Source: Paratrimastix pyriformis (Eukaryota; Preaxostyla; Paratrimastigidae). Taken from it: DNA of 64,000 bases. Where the stretch lies: assembly GCA_027972325.1 (NCBI GenBank), contig JAPMOS010000012.1:553501-617500 (forward strand). Direction: 5' to 3'. Below the pieces are notes generated by a model. It was not told where the DNA came from, did not search any database, and was given only the letters and a program-made list of their open reading frames with translations. The position numbers and the translations under genes were made by a program. Positions 1 through 10,761 of this stretch are shown one piece after another (within the stretch, counting starts at the first letter, position 1; each line of letters begins with the position of its first letter).

Positions 1-2361
1 AGACGGCCCCTGGGTGGGTGGGTGGGTGGGTGGGCGGGCGGGCGGGCGGCGGGCGGGGAGTGGGGCAGAGGTCGTGATGTGTGGGCGCAGCGCCGGCATT
101 GGGAAGGGGAACTGGCCGCCCTGACACAGGGGGGGGGCGTAGAGGTGTGCTGGGGGGGGGGGGGGGGGGGATGGATGGGGCGGGCGGACCCCCGTCGCGG
201 CGGCTGCGGTTCTGGTCGAAGGTGAGGCCCCGCCAGCGGATGGTGCCCGCCGACTGGAAGGTGATCGCCCCGCCCGTGGAGGTGGTGGCCCGGTTGGCCC
301 GCAGCTGGACGGCCTCCATCTCGGCCCGGCCCACCTCCAGCAGCTGCACCGCACCCCCGGCCAGGGCCCGGTTGGACTCCAGCACCGACCTGCCGCCCCC
401 GCAATCAAAAGAAGCGAGCGGAGCGGATGGTCGGGTGGTGAAGCCTCGGCTGGCAGTGACGGAGGGGCGGCGCGGCGCGGGCGCGGGCGCGGGCGCGGCC
501 TGCCGACCGGGCGATGGTGACGTTTTCGAGGCGCTCGACCGAGAGGCAGCCGCCCGAGCCGATCAGGGCCGCGTTGCCCCGGCACTCGACCCCCTCCAGG
601 GCCAGTCGGCCCATCAGGAACCCGCACAGGGCCCCGCCGTCGCCCTCTGTACATCTGGGGGCAGGCAGGGAGGGACGGTGAAGCAGGATGGAGGAGGGGA
701 GAGAGCGGTCTTTCATCCACCCCCCCCCCCCCCCCCCCCCCCCACATCCCACAGTCCGCTTCCGCCTCCCCGGGGGCGCCCCCCGCGGCGGACGTGTTAT
801 TGGCTAAGGTGCTGTTGACGGCCTCGACCGAGTGCACGTCCAGGGCGAAGACGGCCCCGCCCAGGGTGCCCTGGTTCTGGACCAGGATGCTACGCGGGTG
901 GCGCCCAGAGGGGCCATGAGGGGTGTGCCGGCAGAGCGGCGTGGGCTGGGGCGTGGGGTGGCGGTGCGGACCAGTTGTCGAGGGCCAGCAGCTGGCCGAA
1001 GTAGAGCGAGATGGAGCCCCCGAAGGCCTGGGCGGTGTTGCCCTCGAGGCGGCACCCATCCAGCAGCAGCCGGCCCTCGACCAGGTCGGCCGTGAGGGCG
1101 CCCCCGTAGTCGGCGGCCCCGTTGCCGGCGAAGACGCACCCGGCCAGGGTGACCTCCCGGGCGGCCCCCATCCAGTAGGCCCCGCCCGGCCCCAGGGCCT
1201 GGTTGGCGAGGAAGGAGGAGCCCTCCACCCGGACGGCCTCGGCCAGGTCGACGGCCATGGCCCCGCCCGCGGCGGCCCGGTTGCCCGTGAAGGCGCACCC
1301 GGCCAGGGCCAGCTGGCCCACCCCGGCCACGTAGAGGGCGCCCCCCCGGCCGCTGGTGGCCCGGTTGTCGGCGAAGGTGCAGTTCTCGAGGCGGGTGCTG
1401 TTGGCCTGGCGGATGGCCAGGGCGCCCTGCATGTCGCTGTTGGTGTTGCCCACGAAGCGCACGTCCTGCATCCGCACCGCAACGGCCTCCTCCACGTAGA
1501 GGCCGCTCCCGTAGTCGGTCGCCCGGTTGCCCTCGATGCGACACCTGCCGCGCGGGGGGGAGGAGGGACCGAAAGAGGATGCGAACGTGAAGAGAGGCGC
1601 AGGGGAGGTGGGAGGGGGTGCGGAGCAGACCCCACGACGACCACCTCGACGGCGTAGATCAGGTCAAAGCCGCTCCCGGAGCCCGTGGCCAGATTGCCCT
1701 CGATGGTGCTGTTGCGCAGCTCGACCCGGGTGGCCCCGTCGGCGTACAGGCAGGCCCCCAGCTCGGCCCGGTTTTGGCGGAAGGTGCACCCGTCGAAGGA
1801 CAGGGCCCCCCGGTGGGACCGGATGGCCGCCCCCCATGGCTCCCGGATGGCCGGCACCTGGGTGAGGTTGGTAAAGGTGGACCCGACCACGGTGAGGCTG
1901 TCCCCGGCATTGTCGATCTGGGAGGTCCCTTGGGCCGAGCGGAAGGCGCACCCATCGACCAGCACCGAGGCGGCCCCCTCGACGAGAATACTCGAAGCCA
2001 GCCCGTCGAAGGTCAGCCCGCGCACCACAAACTGGGAGCTCCCGTTGGCAAAGCGCAGGGCCACCTCGGAGAACAGTCCGGCGGGCCGAAGAGTGACCGG
2101 GGTGGCGGCGGTGGCGGTGGCGGTGGCGGCGAGAGTCACTGAAGCCAGGAATGTGACAGTGTTATCGATCAGATGGTCACCACTTAGCAAGGAAATATCG
2201 GATGGGGTGCATGTGGCCGCCGCAAAGTACAGTGTTTTACAGGGCTGTGCGGATGACGAGCAACAAGAAACCGAATCAGAACCTCCGATGGGATCGACAT
2301 TCGTTGTACCCCCTGCTACTACTTGGGTCAAAAGAAAAAAAGCTCCGAGGGCGAGGAGCAT
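1..2361 (-). CDS. Secreted right-handed beta-helix (Pmp-like) repeat protein, 3' end beyond window
   Basis: Predicted secreted or surface protein of parallel beta-helix repeats; its ligand is unknown. Exons by phase: complement(join(1..9, 190..389, 508..654, 794..889, 972..1544, 1631..2361)); all junctions keep frame. The ATG at 2361 is the first after an in-frame stop and opens a signal peptide (MLLALGAFFLLTQVVAGG). A Cys-rich stretch follows, then short repeats of about 25 residues built on G(G)A/NxA turns and cores such as CTFADNRA and CAFTGNRA, which is the pattern of polymorphic outer-membrane-protein/beta-helix families common in protists. Introns begin GTCTGC, GTCCGC (three) and GTCGGC. 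The gene continues past the left edge. It diverges from the anoctamin gene, with 79 bp between start codons. Confidence 0.82.
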   Translation of the reverse strand, partial: MLLALGAFFLLTQVVAGGTTNVDPIGGSDSVSCCSSSAQPCKTLYFAAATCTPSDISLLSGDHLIDNTVTFLASVTLAATATATAATPVTLRPAGLFSEVALRFANGSSQFVVRGLTFDGLASSILVEGAASVLVDGCAFRSAQGTSQIDNAGDSLTVVGSTFTNLTQVPAIREPWGAAIRSHRGALSFDGCTFRQNRAELGACLYADGATRVELRNSTIEGNLATGSGSGFDLIYAVEVVVVGSAPHPLPPPLRLSSRSHPLSVPPPPRAAGVASRATGRPTTGAASTWRRPLRCGCRTCASWATPTATCRAPWPSARPTAPASRTAPSPTTGPPAAGGAPSTWPGWASWPWPGAPSRATGPPRAGPWPSTWPRPSGWRAPPSSPTRPWGRAGPTGWGPPGRSPWPGASSPATGPPTTGAPSRPTWSRAGCCWMGAASRATPPRPSGAPSRSTSASCWPSTTGPHRHPTPQPTPLCRHTPHGPSGRHPRSILVQNQGTLGGAVFALDVHSVEAVNSTLANNTSAAGGAPGEAEADCGMWGGGGGGGVDERPLSPLLHPASPSLPACPQMYRGRRRGPVRVPDGPTGPGGGRVPGQRGPDRLGRLPLGRAPRKRHHRPVGRPRPRPRPRRAAPPSLPAEASPPDHPLRSLLLIAGAAGRCWSPTGPWPGVRCSCWRWAGPRWRPSSCGPTGPPPPRAGRSPSSRRAPSAGGASPSTRTAAAATGVRPPHPSPPPPPPAHLYAPPLCQGGQFPFPMPALRPHITTSAPLPARRPPARPPTHPPTQGPS

Positions 2362-2440
2362 CGCCTGGTCTTCGCCGGTGCCTCCTGGGATAATTTCTGA
2401 AGCCCCACGGTCAAGGAGGCAATCCTCGCGTTCCGATCAG
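2362..2440. promoter_or_regulatory. Shared divergent promoter, beta-helix gene / anoctamin
   Basis: Only 79 bp separate the two start codons, so both 5' UTRs and promoters must lie here or overlap the first exons. The stretch is less GC-rich than the gene bodies. I see no TATA box. The bidirectional role is inferred from geometry alone. Confidence 0.5.
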
Positions 2441-3406
2441 ATGGAGGCGAGACCCGCTCCACCGCTGCCCCCTCCCCCGCAGCCTCAATTGGATCCCAAC
2501 AGCACCTTTGGGGTTTGTCGAATTTTTTTTTGATAAGAGCACAGTTATAAATGGCATGTGTGGCAGATCAAATTCGAAGGCGAGCTTTGGAAGAAAGATG
2601 GTTTCTGGAAGAAGAAATGGGCCGTGGTCTCTGAAGATGCTATTTTGACTCTCAAGAAAGCAAGGGTTTGTTTGTCAATTCTCTGGGGATAATTTTTGCT
2701 GATTCTTGAACTCTGCAGGAATCGGTGACTTCGGAGGAAGTCATCAATATGCAACAAAATGTCACTGTTTATAAAAATATGGATACAAAGGATGTCTTCT
2801 TTGTGGACATCTCCGCCACCGACGGCGGCATCGTCCGACTGACTTTCAAGGCCAAGAGTCAACTGAATCGAGATGAGTGGTACGGAGCGATATCGCATGT
2901 CATTGGTGGACGCCAGGTCTGCTCTGTCACTGTCCAGATCCAATGCATATCCCCCCCCCCCCTCCTCCTCCTCCTCCTCCTCCTCCTCCTCCTCCTCCTC
3001 CTCCTCCTCCTCCTCCTTTGCGGCCATGAGCAGGAGGCTCTCCGGCAGCAACGCGAGGAGCAGGAACGGATCTCCCGGGCGGCGCTGCGAATTCAGCGGC
3101 AGGTGCGGTGCCACCAGGCCTGGGCCCAGCTGGGCGCCCTCAAGGAGGAGCGCGCCCGCAACCAGAGCGCTTCCAAGCTGCAAGGTCCGGCACCGGGGGG
3201 AGGGTGGGGTCTCCCGACTTGTGGCTGACAACCGAATCATCGTGGTTGGTTGTCCCAGGGGCCTGGAGGCGCCACCGGATGCGCCAGAACCTGGCCACCA
3301 AGCAGGAGACCGACCGGGCCGCCAAGAAGGCCGGCAGGGTCTGGTTGCAGCCCCCGACCCCAACCCCACCCCGCCAGTCCCCGCCAGTCCCCCGCCAGTC
3401 CCCGCC

Positions 3407-3446
<40 letters not shown>

Positions 3447-4852
3447 CGCGGCCCATCCCACCTCAGCCTCTCTTCTTCCTCTTTCTGTCGAGCACACACG
3501 TATGACACACACGTGTAACCACCACACCCGACACGCGACCACATGCCTTCCCTTCCACGGTATGCATGGGCGCGGGCATGGGGGGTGACCGAGCAGACCG
3601 TGCAACGGCAGCTGTGGGAGATCGTCACGGAGGCCCGCGAGCGGAAGCTGCCCATGACCCAGGTGGACTACGTGCTGGTCTTCCCCAACAAGGACCCCGA
3701 CTACCTCGACGAGCTGGCCCAGCAGAAGCTCGAGGAGAAGCTCAAGAAGCGCAACAAGGGCAAGAAGGCCGCCGCCGCCCAGGCGGCCGCCGGCCCCAGC
3801 CCCAGCCCCGCCCCCAGCACGGCCCCGCTGACCGAGAAGAAGGAGAAGGAGACCGACCCCAACGCCGGCAAGGGCTGCTGCGGCTGCTGCGGCGGCGACG
3901 GGTCTGCACCCCGACAGGCCACGCCCACACAGCCCACGCCACGCACCCAGCCCACACAGCCCACACCTTGGGTGGGCCGGGGGTTCATGGCGGATGGATC
4001 CCCTGCTGGCTGGCGGGGGGTGGGGGGCCCACAGGACGGACATGATCGACCCGCTGGCCATCCGCAAGTACATCATCAAGCGCCTCAACGAGGCCGGCAT
4101 GGAGACCGAGGAGCGCTTCCACGGCAAGGACAAGTCCAAGATCTACGTCCGCCGCCCCGCCCCGCCCCGCCCCGCCAACCGGAGGGCGCCCTCAGATGGG
4201 TTGGCTCATTCGTTCTTTTTGCGTGGTGGTGGTGGTGTGTGTGTGTGGGGGCAGCTGTGTGACGTGCAGCTTCGACAACCTCCTCGAAGAGGCCGAGGAC
4301 CAGCAGCTCAAGAAGAAGCTCGCTGCCCGCCCCGCCCCGCCCCGCCCCGCCCCGCCCCGCCCCGCCCCGCCCCGCCCCGCCCCGCCCCGCCCCGCCCCGC
4401 CCCGCCCCGCCCCGCCCCGCCCCCGCCCCGCCCCGCCCCGCCCCGCCCCGCCCCGCCCCGCCCCGCCCCGCCCCGCCTCACGCGCCGCCCCGCCCCGCCC
4501 CGCCCCGCCCCGCCCCGCCCCGCCCCGCCCCGCCCCGCCCCGCCCCGCCTCACGCGCCGCCTCATGTCCATCCGTCCTGCCGCCCCTCCCCCGCCCGCCC
4601 GCCCGCGGGGCCGACCACCTCCGCCCACGCCCAGCCCGAGTGCGTCTTCGAGGAGGGCAACGACTTTGTGCCCTTCCTGGTGGCCCGCCGGGACGAGTTC
4701 GTGGGGATCGAGGACCCGGCCCACTTCTTCTTCAGCTCGGAGCGCAAGAAGCTCATCCTGTCGCTCATCGAGGGCATCGAGCTGCGCGAGGGCGAGGCCA
4801 TGGGCTTCTTCCGCAAGGGCGACACCGTCGGTCCGCGGCCGGCCCTGGAGCG

Positions 4853-4884
<32 letters not shown>

Positions 4885-7817
4885 CATGCACGCCAGCCAT
4901 CACGCCAACATCGTCGCCACTCACACCACCATCAAAACCCCGGCGCCCCGCCACCCCCCCACACCGCTGCCCCGCGCCCCGCGCGCAGTGGGCCGTGCCG
5001 TTGCGACGGGTGTCTGCGAGGGGGTCTTCCCGCTGCACGACTACGAGCACCTGGCGGCCCTGCGGCGGGACTGGGTGCGGAAGCCCTTCTCGCGGCAGCC
5101 CATCAACGCCATCCGGGCCTACTTCGGCGAGAAGGTGGGCCTGTACTTCACCTTCCTGGGCTTCTACACCCAGTGGTGCCTCTACTCGGGCCTGGTCGGG
5201 GGCATCATCTTCATCGTGCTCGAGGTCCTCGACAGCTCCAAGTGGTACCTGACCCCCCTCTACGGGCTCTTCCTCTCCATCTGGAGTCCGCCACGCCCGC
5301 CCGCCCGCCCACCCACCATCACCACCACAGCCACCCACCCGCCCCTGGTGCCACCACCCCGCTCGGGGCCCGATCTGCGCGCCCGGCCTCATTGGGGATT
5401 GATCTGATCCTGGACCGCCTGCCCATGTCTGTCATGCCGCAGGCACGGTCTTCCTGGAGATGTGGAAGCGCCGCCAGTCGGACGCGGCCTACCAGTGGGG
5501 CACCCTCGAGTTCGAGGAGAACGTCCGCCCCCTGCGCCCTCTGTCCCGCCCCCATCGGCCCCCCTGCCCAGCCCTCGGCCATGCGCGTCCTCATGGCCCC
5601 CCCTGATGCCAATCTTTCCCGCCGGCCCACTGGCCCCGCACAGGAGGCGCCCCGACCGCAGTACTTCGGGTCGCTGCGCAAGAGCCCCATCACCCGGCGC
5701 CTCGAGCGGCACTACAGCAACAAGCTGCGCCTCATCAAGCTCTGCATCGCGTGGCCCATCACCGTCATCCTGGTCCGCCCCGGCCCCAGGCCCACGCCCA
5801 CATCCCCTGCCCCGACGCCGCCGTCTCACCACCACTTCGCCACCCGCCCACCCTGCACCCACCTCCGCCCATCCGCCACTCACCCACTCACTCACCCACT
5901 CACCCACCCACTCACCGGATGCCGGTCTCTGCTCCCCAGATGGGCGGCGTTGTGGCGGCCGAGATCTACCTGCAGCTCTCCAAGGAGGCCATCGTGGCCT
6001 GGGCCAGCGGGGACGGCAAGGAGATCTCGCCCTACCTCGGCTACCTGCGCTTCCTGCCCGGGGTGGCCAACGCCATCGCCATCACCATCATGGACAAGGT
6101 CGCCCTCTCCCCCTCCCCTCTGCCCCTCCTCCGCCCCTCCTTTCCCTCTCTCCCCTCCACCCATCTGCCCGGTCCGAGCGGCCCCTCCTTTCGACCGCTT
6201 CATCGGCCTTCGCTCTCCGCCCCCCACCGCCCCCCCACCGGCCCGCCGGCTGCCTCGTGCCCACTCCTGCCCAGGTCTACAACGGGGTGGCCCGTGTCCT
6301 GAACAACTGGGGTCCGCCTCCCCCTCCCCCTTCCCCACCCCCTCACCCCCCCACCCCACCCCCCACCAACACCAACACCAAAACCAAAACCAAAAACAAA
6401 ACCAACACCAACACCAACACCACCCATCCCCTCGCCAACACCCATCCCCTCGCCACACCTCCCGTGCCCCTGCCCATGTGCCCATGTGCGGACGTGTGCG
6501 CCCACGTGCAGAGAACTACCGGACGCAGACGGAGTACGACGACGCGCTGATGGTGAAGACCTTCCTGTTCCAGTTCGTCAACTCGTACTTCTCGCTGTTC
6601 TACCTGGCCTTCGGCAAGAACCCCCTCGACCCGGACACGGCCAAGGGCAACTTCGACGCGCTCACCGAGCAGATGACCATCCTCTTCCTGACCAGGCTCA
6701 TCGTCGGCAACATCACCGAGACCGCCGTCCCGTCCGTGCCCCCCCGGGGCGGGGTGCGGGGCGGGCGGGGGGGTGCGGGGCAGGGCGCATGAAACTTGAA
6801 ACTTGCTCCATCTCATCGGCCGCCCCGGCTTTGACTGTAGGTTCGTGCTGCCCCGGGTGCTGGGCCGGGTGAAGGGCTTCCTGGCCGCCCGCAAGGAGAA
6901 GAAGGCCAAGGCGGCCCAGGAGAAGGCCCGCAAGCAGGCCATCGCGGCCGGCCTGGCGCCCCCCCCGCCCGCGGCGGGCAGCGCCGACGAGGTGCTCAGC
7001 CCGGTGCTGGTGGTGACCCCCTCGGGGGCCCCCGTGGCCAGCTCGGCCGAGCCGCCCGAGGTGGCCCAGGCCAAGATGCCCGTCTACGACACCTTCGACG
7101 ACTACGCCGAGATGGGTCCGCACCCCCCACCCACCCACACGCCCACACGCCCACCCACACGCCCACACGCCCACCCCCTGGGTTGCGCACACCCGCACGC
7201 CTCCATACCACGCACGATGCTCCCCGTCGGCTCTCACTCGATCCCACCTTGCGCCCCGGCCCTGACTGGCCCCGGCCCCCGTGCAGTGATCCAGTTCGGG
7301 TTTGTCTCGCTGTTTGCGGTTGCCTTCACCCCGGCGGCCTTCCTGGCCTGGGTGAGCAACCTGGTGGAGATCCGCTCGGACGCCTTCAAGCTCTGCTTCA
7401 CCGTGCGGCGGCCCAAGCCCGCGGGCGGCCGACATCGGGCACTGGCTGCCCCTGCTGCAGATGGTCTCGTGGCTCTCGGTGCTGACCAACCTGGCCCTGG
7501 TGCTCTTCCCCTTCCGCGCCAAGATCTTCGGCGACCTGCCCGACTCGGTCGAGGTGCGCCCGCCCGCCTCCCAGCCCCCGGCCTCCTCACAGCCCCTCAC
7601 ACCCCTTCCATCCACCCGCCTATCCGTCACAACAACGCACACACACACACACACACACACACGCCCCCCCCCCCCCCCCGCCCCCCCCCCCCCCCCCGCA
7701 GTTTGTGGCCTGTTTCGGGATCGAGCACGTGGTGGTCATCATCAAGCTGGCCCTGCAGGCCTTCGTGCCCGACATGCCCGGCTGGGTGCGCAACGGCAAG
7801 AAGCGCGAGGAGGTCCG

Positions 7818-7856
<39 letters not shown>

Positions 7857-8505
7857 CCCTGACCCACCCATGCCCGCACCCTGGCCGCCCCTTGACGCCG
7901 GGCACACACGGGTTCGACTCCTGACGGAGGGGTGCGTTCTCGGTGGGGTGGTGGGGGCCGGGGGCCGGTGGGCCAGTTCGTGCAACGGGAGGCCTGGCTG
8001 CAGGTGTGTGCGCGCAGCAAGGCCGCCCGCAAGGAGGACGAGCGCCAGAAGAAGATCAAGGAGGCCACCGCCGAGGCCCAGAAGCAGCCCGGGGCCCTCG
8101 ACCTCCAGCAGGCCCTCGCCGACGTCTCGGCCTCCCGTCCGCACCCGCCCACCCGCCCACGCACCTTCTTCGCCTTCCACCTACCATCACCTACCATCAA
8201 CATCACCACCACCACCACCATCATTCGCCATCATTCGCCATCATTCGCCATCACCGCCATCACCCCCGCACACCCCTCCTTTGTGGCCTGCGGGCCCCCC
8301 TCTGACTCGGTGTCTGCTGGGGTGTTCCTGCGGTCGGCGGTGCGCAGTGCCCCTCGTGTCCCAGGGCGGCGTGATGCCCTCGCTGCCCCCGCCCCCGCCC
8401 CCCCCCCAGCCCGCCATCGCCCTGGCCGGCCCTGCGGCCACCTCGGGCCCCGCCACCGCTGCTGCTGCTGCTGCTGCCGGTGCGGCCCCCGTCGCTCGGC
8501 GATGA
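2441..8505 (+). CDS. Anoctamin/TMEM16 family protein with N-terminal PH domain and IQ motif
   Basis: Anoctamins are membrane phospholipid scramblases or Cl- channels. Exons: 2441..2512, 2567..2665, 2719..2916, 3034..3184, 3259..3338, 3597..3901, 4035..4146, about 4270..4321, 4635..4830, 4989..5285, 5443..5522, 5644..5772, 5940..6098, 6275..6311, 6512..about 6730, 6841..7115, 7287..7553, 7702..7812, 7977..8136, 8348..8505. Exons 2-3 form a PH domain (begins IKFEGELWKKDGFWKKKWAV). Exon 4 holds an IQ motif (ALRIQRQVRCHQAW). Exon 6 has the anoctamin N-terminal signature (VDYVLVFPNKD). Later exons carry the helices (FTFLGFYTQWCLYSG; TVFLEMWKRRQ; FVNSYFSLFYLAFGK; EHVVVIIKLALQAFVPDMP). Introns 1-2 begin GTTTGT and later ones mostly GTCCGC. 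The exon 7/8 and 15/16 junctions are a base out of phase, and exon 17 (about 7425-7445) needs a one-base slip before WLPLLQMVSW; likely assembly errors, but a broken gene is possible. Confidence 0.88.
4321..4560. repeat. CCCCG pentamer minisatellite in an anoctamin intron
   Basis: Almost pure (CCCCG)n fills this intron, interrupted twice by CTCACGCG. The upstream exon ends at the repeat edge with GC rather than GT, so this is either a GC-AG intron or the repeat has eaten into the donor site. Confidence 0.9.
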
Positions 8506-9261
8506 GGCGCACCGCTCGCTCCCTCCTCCCCCCGCTTACAACCACCCCCCCCGCTTACAACCACTCTCCCCCACTTCCAACCTCGCTCCCTCCTTCCCCC
8601 ACGCTCCCCCATGGCGCCTTGGTCTCCTGTGCCTTTGGGGCGCAGCAAACTCGAGACGGGCCCCTCCAGCCCCCCCTCGATCCCCTCTCGCGGGAGGCCG
8701 GCCCAGCCCCCCCACCCGATGTAATAACGGCTCCTCTCGGGCACCCTTCCCGCACAAGATGTTTGTGGCCGCAAAGGACGACGGGAGATGATCAGACGCA
8801 GCAGAAGAACCGAGACAGAGGAGGGGGCGCGAGGGAGGCAAGAGGAGGCGGTGCGGGGGAGGGATGGGGAGGCGGTGTTCTGCCGAATCCTTTGGCCGCC
8901 ACCCCCCCACCAAAAACACGAGCAACGAGCCAAACAGAGAGAGAAGGGGAGCGGTCGCAATGACAGAGGAGGGGCGGCGGACGCCCAGACGACTGGCCGA
9001 CCACACGTACATGATGGGATGGGGAGAAAGTGTTATTTCGGAGGCCTTGCCGAAGGCTGGGGGTGTGTGTGCCCGATAATAGTCCCTGCGGTGCCCGGGG
9101 GAGACAGGGGAGAACCTCCCCACACGGGCCAGGGGGGGAGCGGCCCCTTCGCCCGAAGCCCCCCATTGGGGGACGACGGAGACGGGGGGGCGCGCCCAGC
9201 CGCCAAGACTGAGCGCTGGCGCCGTGAGGGGGGGTCGTGGAGGGGGTTGGCTGCAGGAAGC
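8506..9261. other. Convergent intergenic region, no gene seen
   Basis: This region lies between the stop codons of the anoctamin and ArfGAP genes. It holds C-rich tracts, a short tandem of GCTTACAACCAC near 8535-8570 and mixed sequence. I see no conserved reading frame on either strand. It presumably contains both 3' UTRs. Confidence 0.6.
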
Positions 9262-10684
9262 TTATCGGGAGGTGGGGAACCAGGAGCCCATCGACATGGC
9301 GCCGAACTGCTGGGTGGGCGGCTGCTGGCCGTACCCCATGGGCATGGGCTGGGGCAGCCCCATGGGCATCGGCGAGGGGGCCTGCGAGGGGTACATCGGG
9401 GGCACCCCGAAGGAGCCGAAGCCGCCGTAGGGGGAGCCGAACTGGAGGGGGGAGAGGAGGAGGAGGAGGAGGAGGAGAGGGACCATCAGAAGCCGGTCGG
9501 GTAGGGCGCACAAACCTGGGGCGGGGCTGGCTGGCTGAAGAGCCCAAGGATGGAGCCCTTCACGTCCTGGGCGCTCGAGGCAGGCGAGCTGAGGGCCGGG
9601 GAGGCGGGCGGGCTGGTCGATGGGGGCGAGTTGCGGGCGCTGGCGGTCAGGGCGTCTGGGCGGGTCGGGGGAGGGGCGGACGGGATGGATCAACAAATGA
9701 ACGGGGCGGACGGGAGGGATCAGCAAATGAAATGGGCGGTGCAAGCAAGTCGACAGACTGCGCAACTCCTGGTGGATATCGAAGGCCGCCATGGGGGGCG
9801 TGGGCCGGGTGGAGGGCTTGTCCAGCTGGATGAGGTCCGGCTCGGGGGAGGACTGGGGAGCGGGCTGGGGAGCGGGGCTGGGGGCCGCGATCCGGGGAGG
9901 GAGGATCGGGGTGCTGGCAATCCGAGGAGGGGGGAGGATCGGACTGGGGGAAGGAGGGGCCGTCGAGCGAGGAGGGGAGACCGAGTCGTCGTGGTGGTGG
10001 TGGTGCCGGCGGTGGTGGTGTGGGGGTTCCGTCCGGGGGGGCGACGGAGAGGGAGATGGGGCAGGAGTTGGTGCTGCCTGCTGCGTTTGGGGCGGAACAT
10101 CACGGCTCATGTAAAGCTTCCGCGCCCATTTTGCGCGGGCGAAGTTCTCAACACCGCTTTTTGGGGTAAATATACAATTTGGCAATGTTGACAGAAAGTG
10201 CCAGTGAAGTAGAACAGACCCATCATCCGTAGGACGACGAAAACCAGGAGGAAGGTTTGCCTCCATGATTGCATTCACACGAGCATTGCCGTGCTCGACC
10301 ATGAACTTTGGTGAGCCAAGATACGATCGACAGCCGATAAAAGGAACGAGCCATCGAATGACCGAAAATTCCAGAAATTCGGATGTTGAGTAATATCAGA
10401 CCCTCACTTGTTCAGGAGACCAAGTGTCCAGACTCACCGATTTCACCTTAGAAATGGCAGTACCAAAGTGACGATGAATTGCACTGCACCGCATGCAAAT
10501 GTAAATGCCGAGGTTTGTTGAGGTCCACCGCGGGGCTACAGAAAGAAGAGGTTCGGACACCGTACGATGGACAGAATTGGAACGCACCTTTCGCACCGCA
10601 GTCGGCACAGGTCAGATTACCAGGAAGGCGCAACTGCTCTTCGAGAATACGTTCGTGCTTCTTGTCGAGCTCCTGACGAGACAT
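9262..10684 (-). CDS. ArfGAP (SMAP-type) with long disordered C-terminus
   Basis: GTPase-activating protein for Arf GTPases in vesicle traffic. Exons: complement(join(9262..9441, 9516..9639, 9767..10156, 10220..10305, 10402..10535, 10588..10684)); every phase agrees. The zinc finger is split over exons 1-2: CADC, then CMRC, with the invariant aromatic and Arg region (PRWTSTNLGIYICMRCSAIH) and the following VKSVSLDTWSPEQV. Exon 3 gives the SMAP-like segment NAIMEANLPPGFRRP, and exon 4 begins with WARKLYMSRD, then a Pro/Ser/His-rich linker. The last two exons encode a Gln/Met/Phe-Gly-rich tail. The start at 10684 gives MSRQELDKKHERILEEQLR, matching SMAP N-termini. Introns 1-3 are short and AT-rich. 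It diverges from aladin. Confidence 0.93.
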
Positions 10685-10761
10685 CAGAGGGCTTTCTTTC
10701 GCAAGAAAGAAGGACGGGTCGCCGGAAGAACCGGGGGATTCCAGGCAAGCTCATTTCATTT
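10685..10761. promoter_or_regulatory. Shared divergent promoter, ArfGAP / aladin
   Basis: The start codons are 77 bp apart. The interval contains an inverted repeat CTTTCTT-TCGC-AAGAAAG near 10692-10710. Function is inferred from position only. Confidence 0.5.

Noticed and set aside
4308-4724. Arg/Gly-rich protein on the minus strand
   Set aside because: Shadow of the CCCCG intron repeat of the anoctamin gene.
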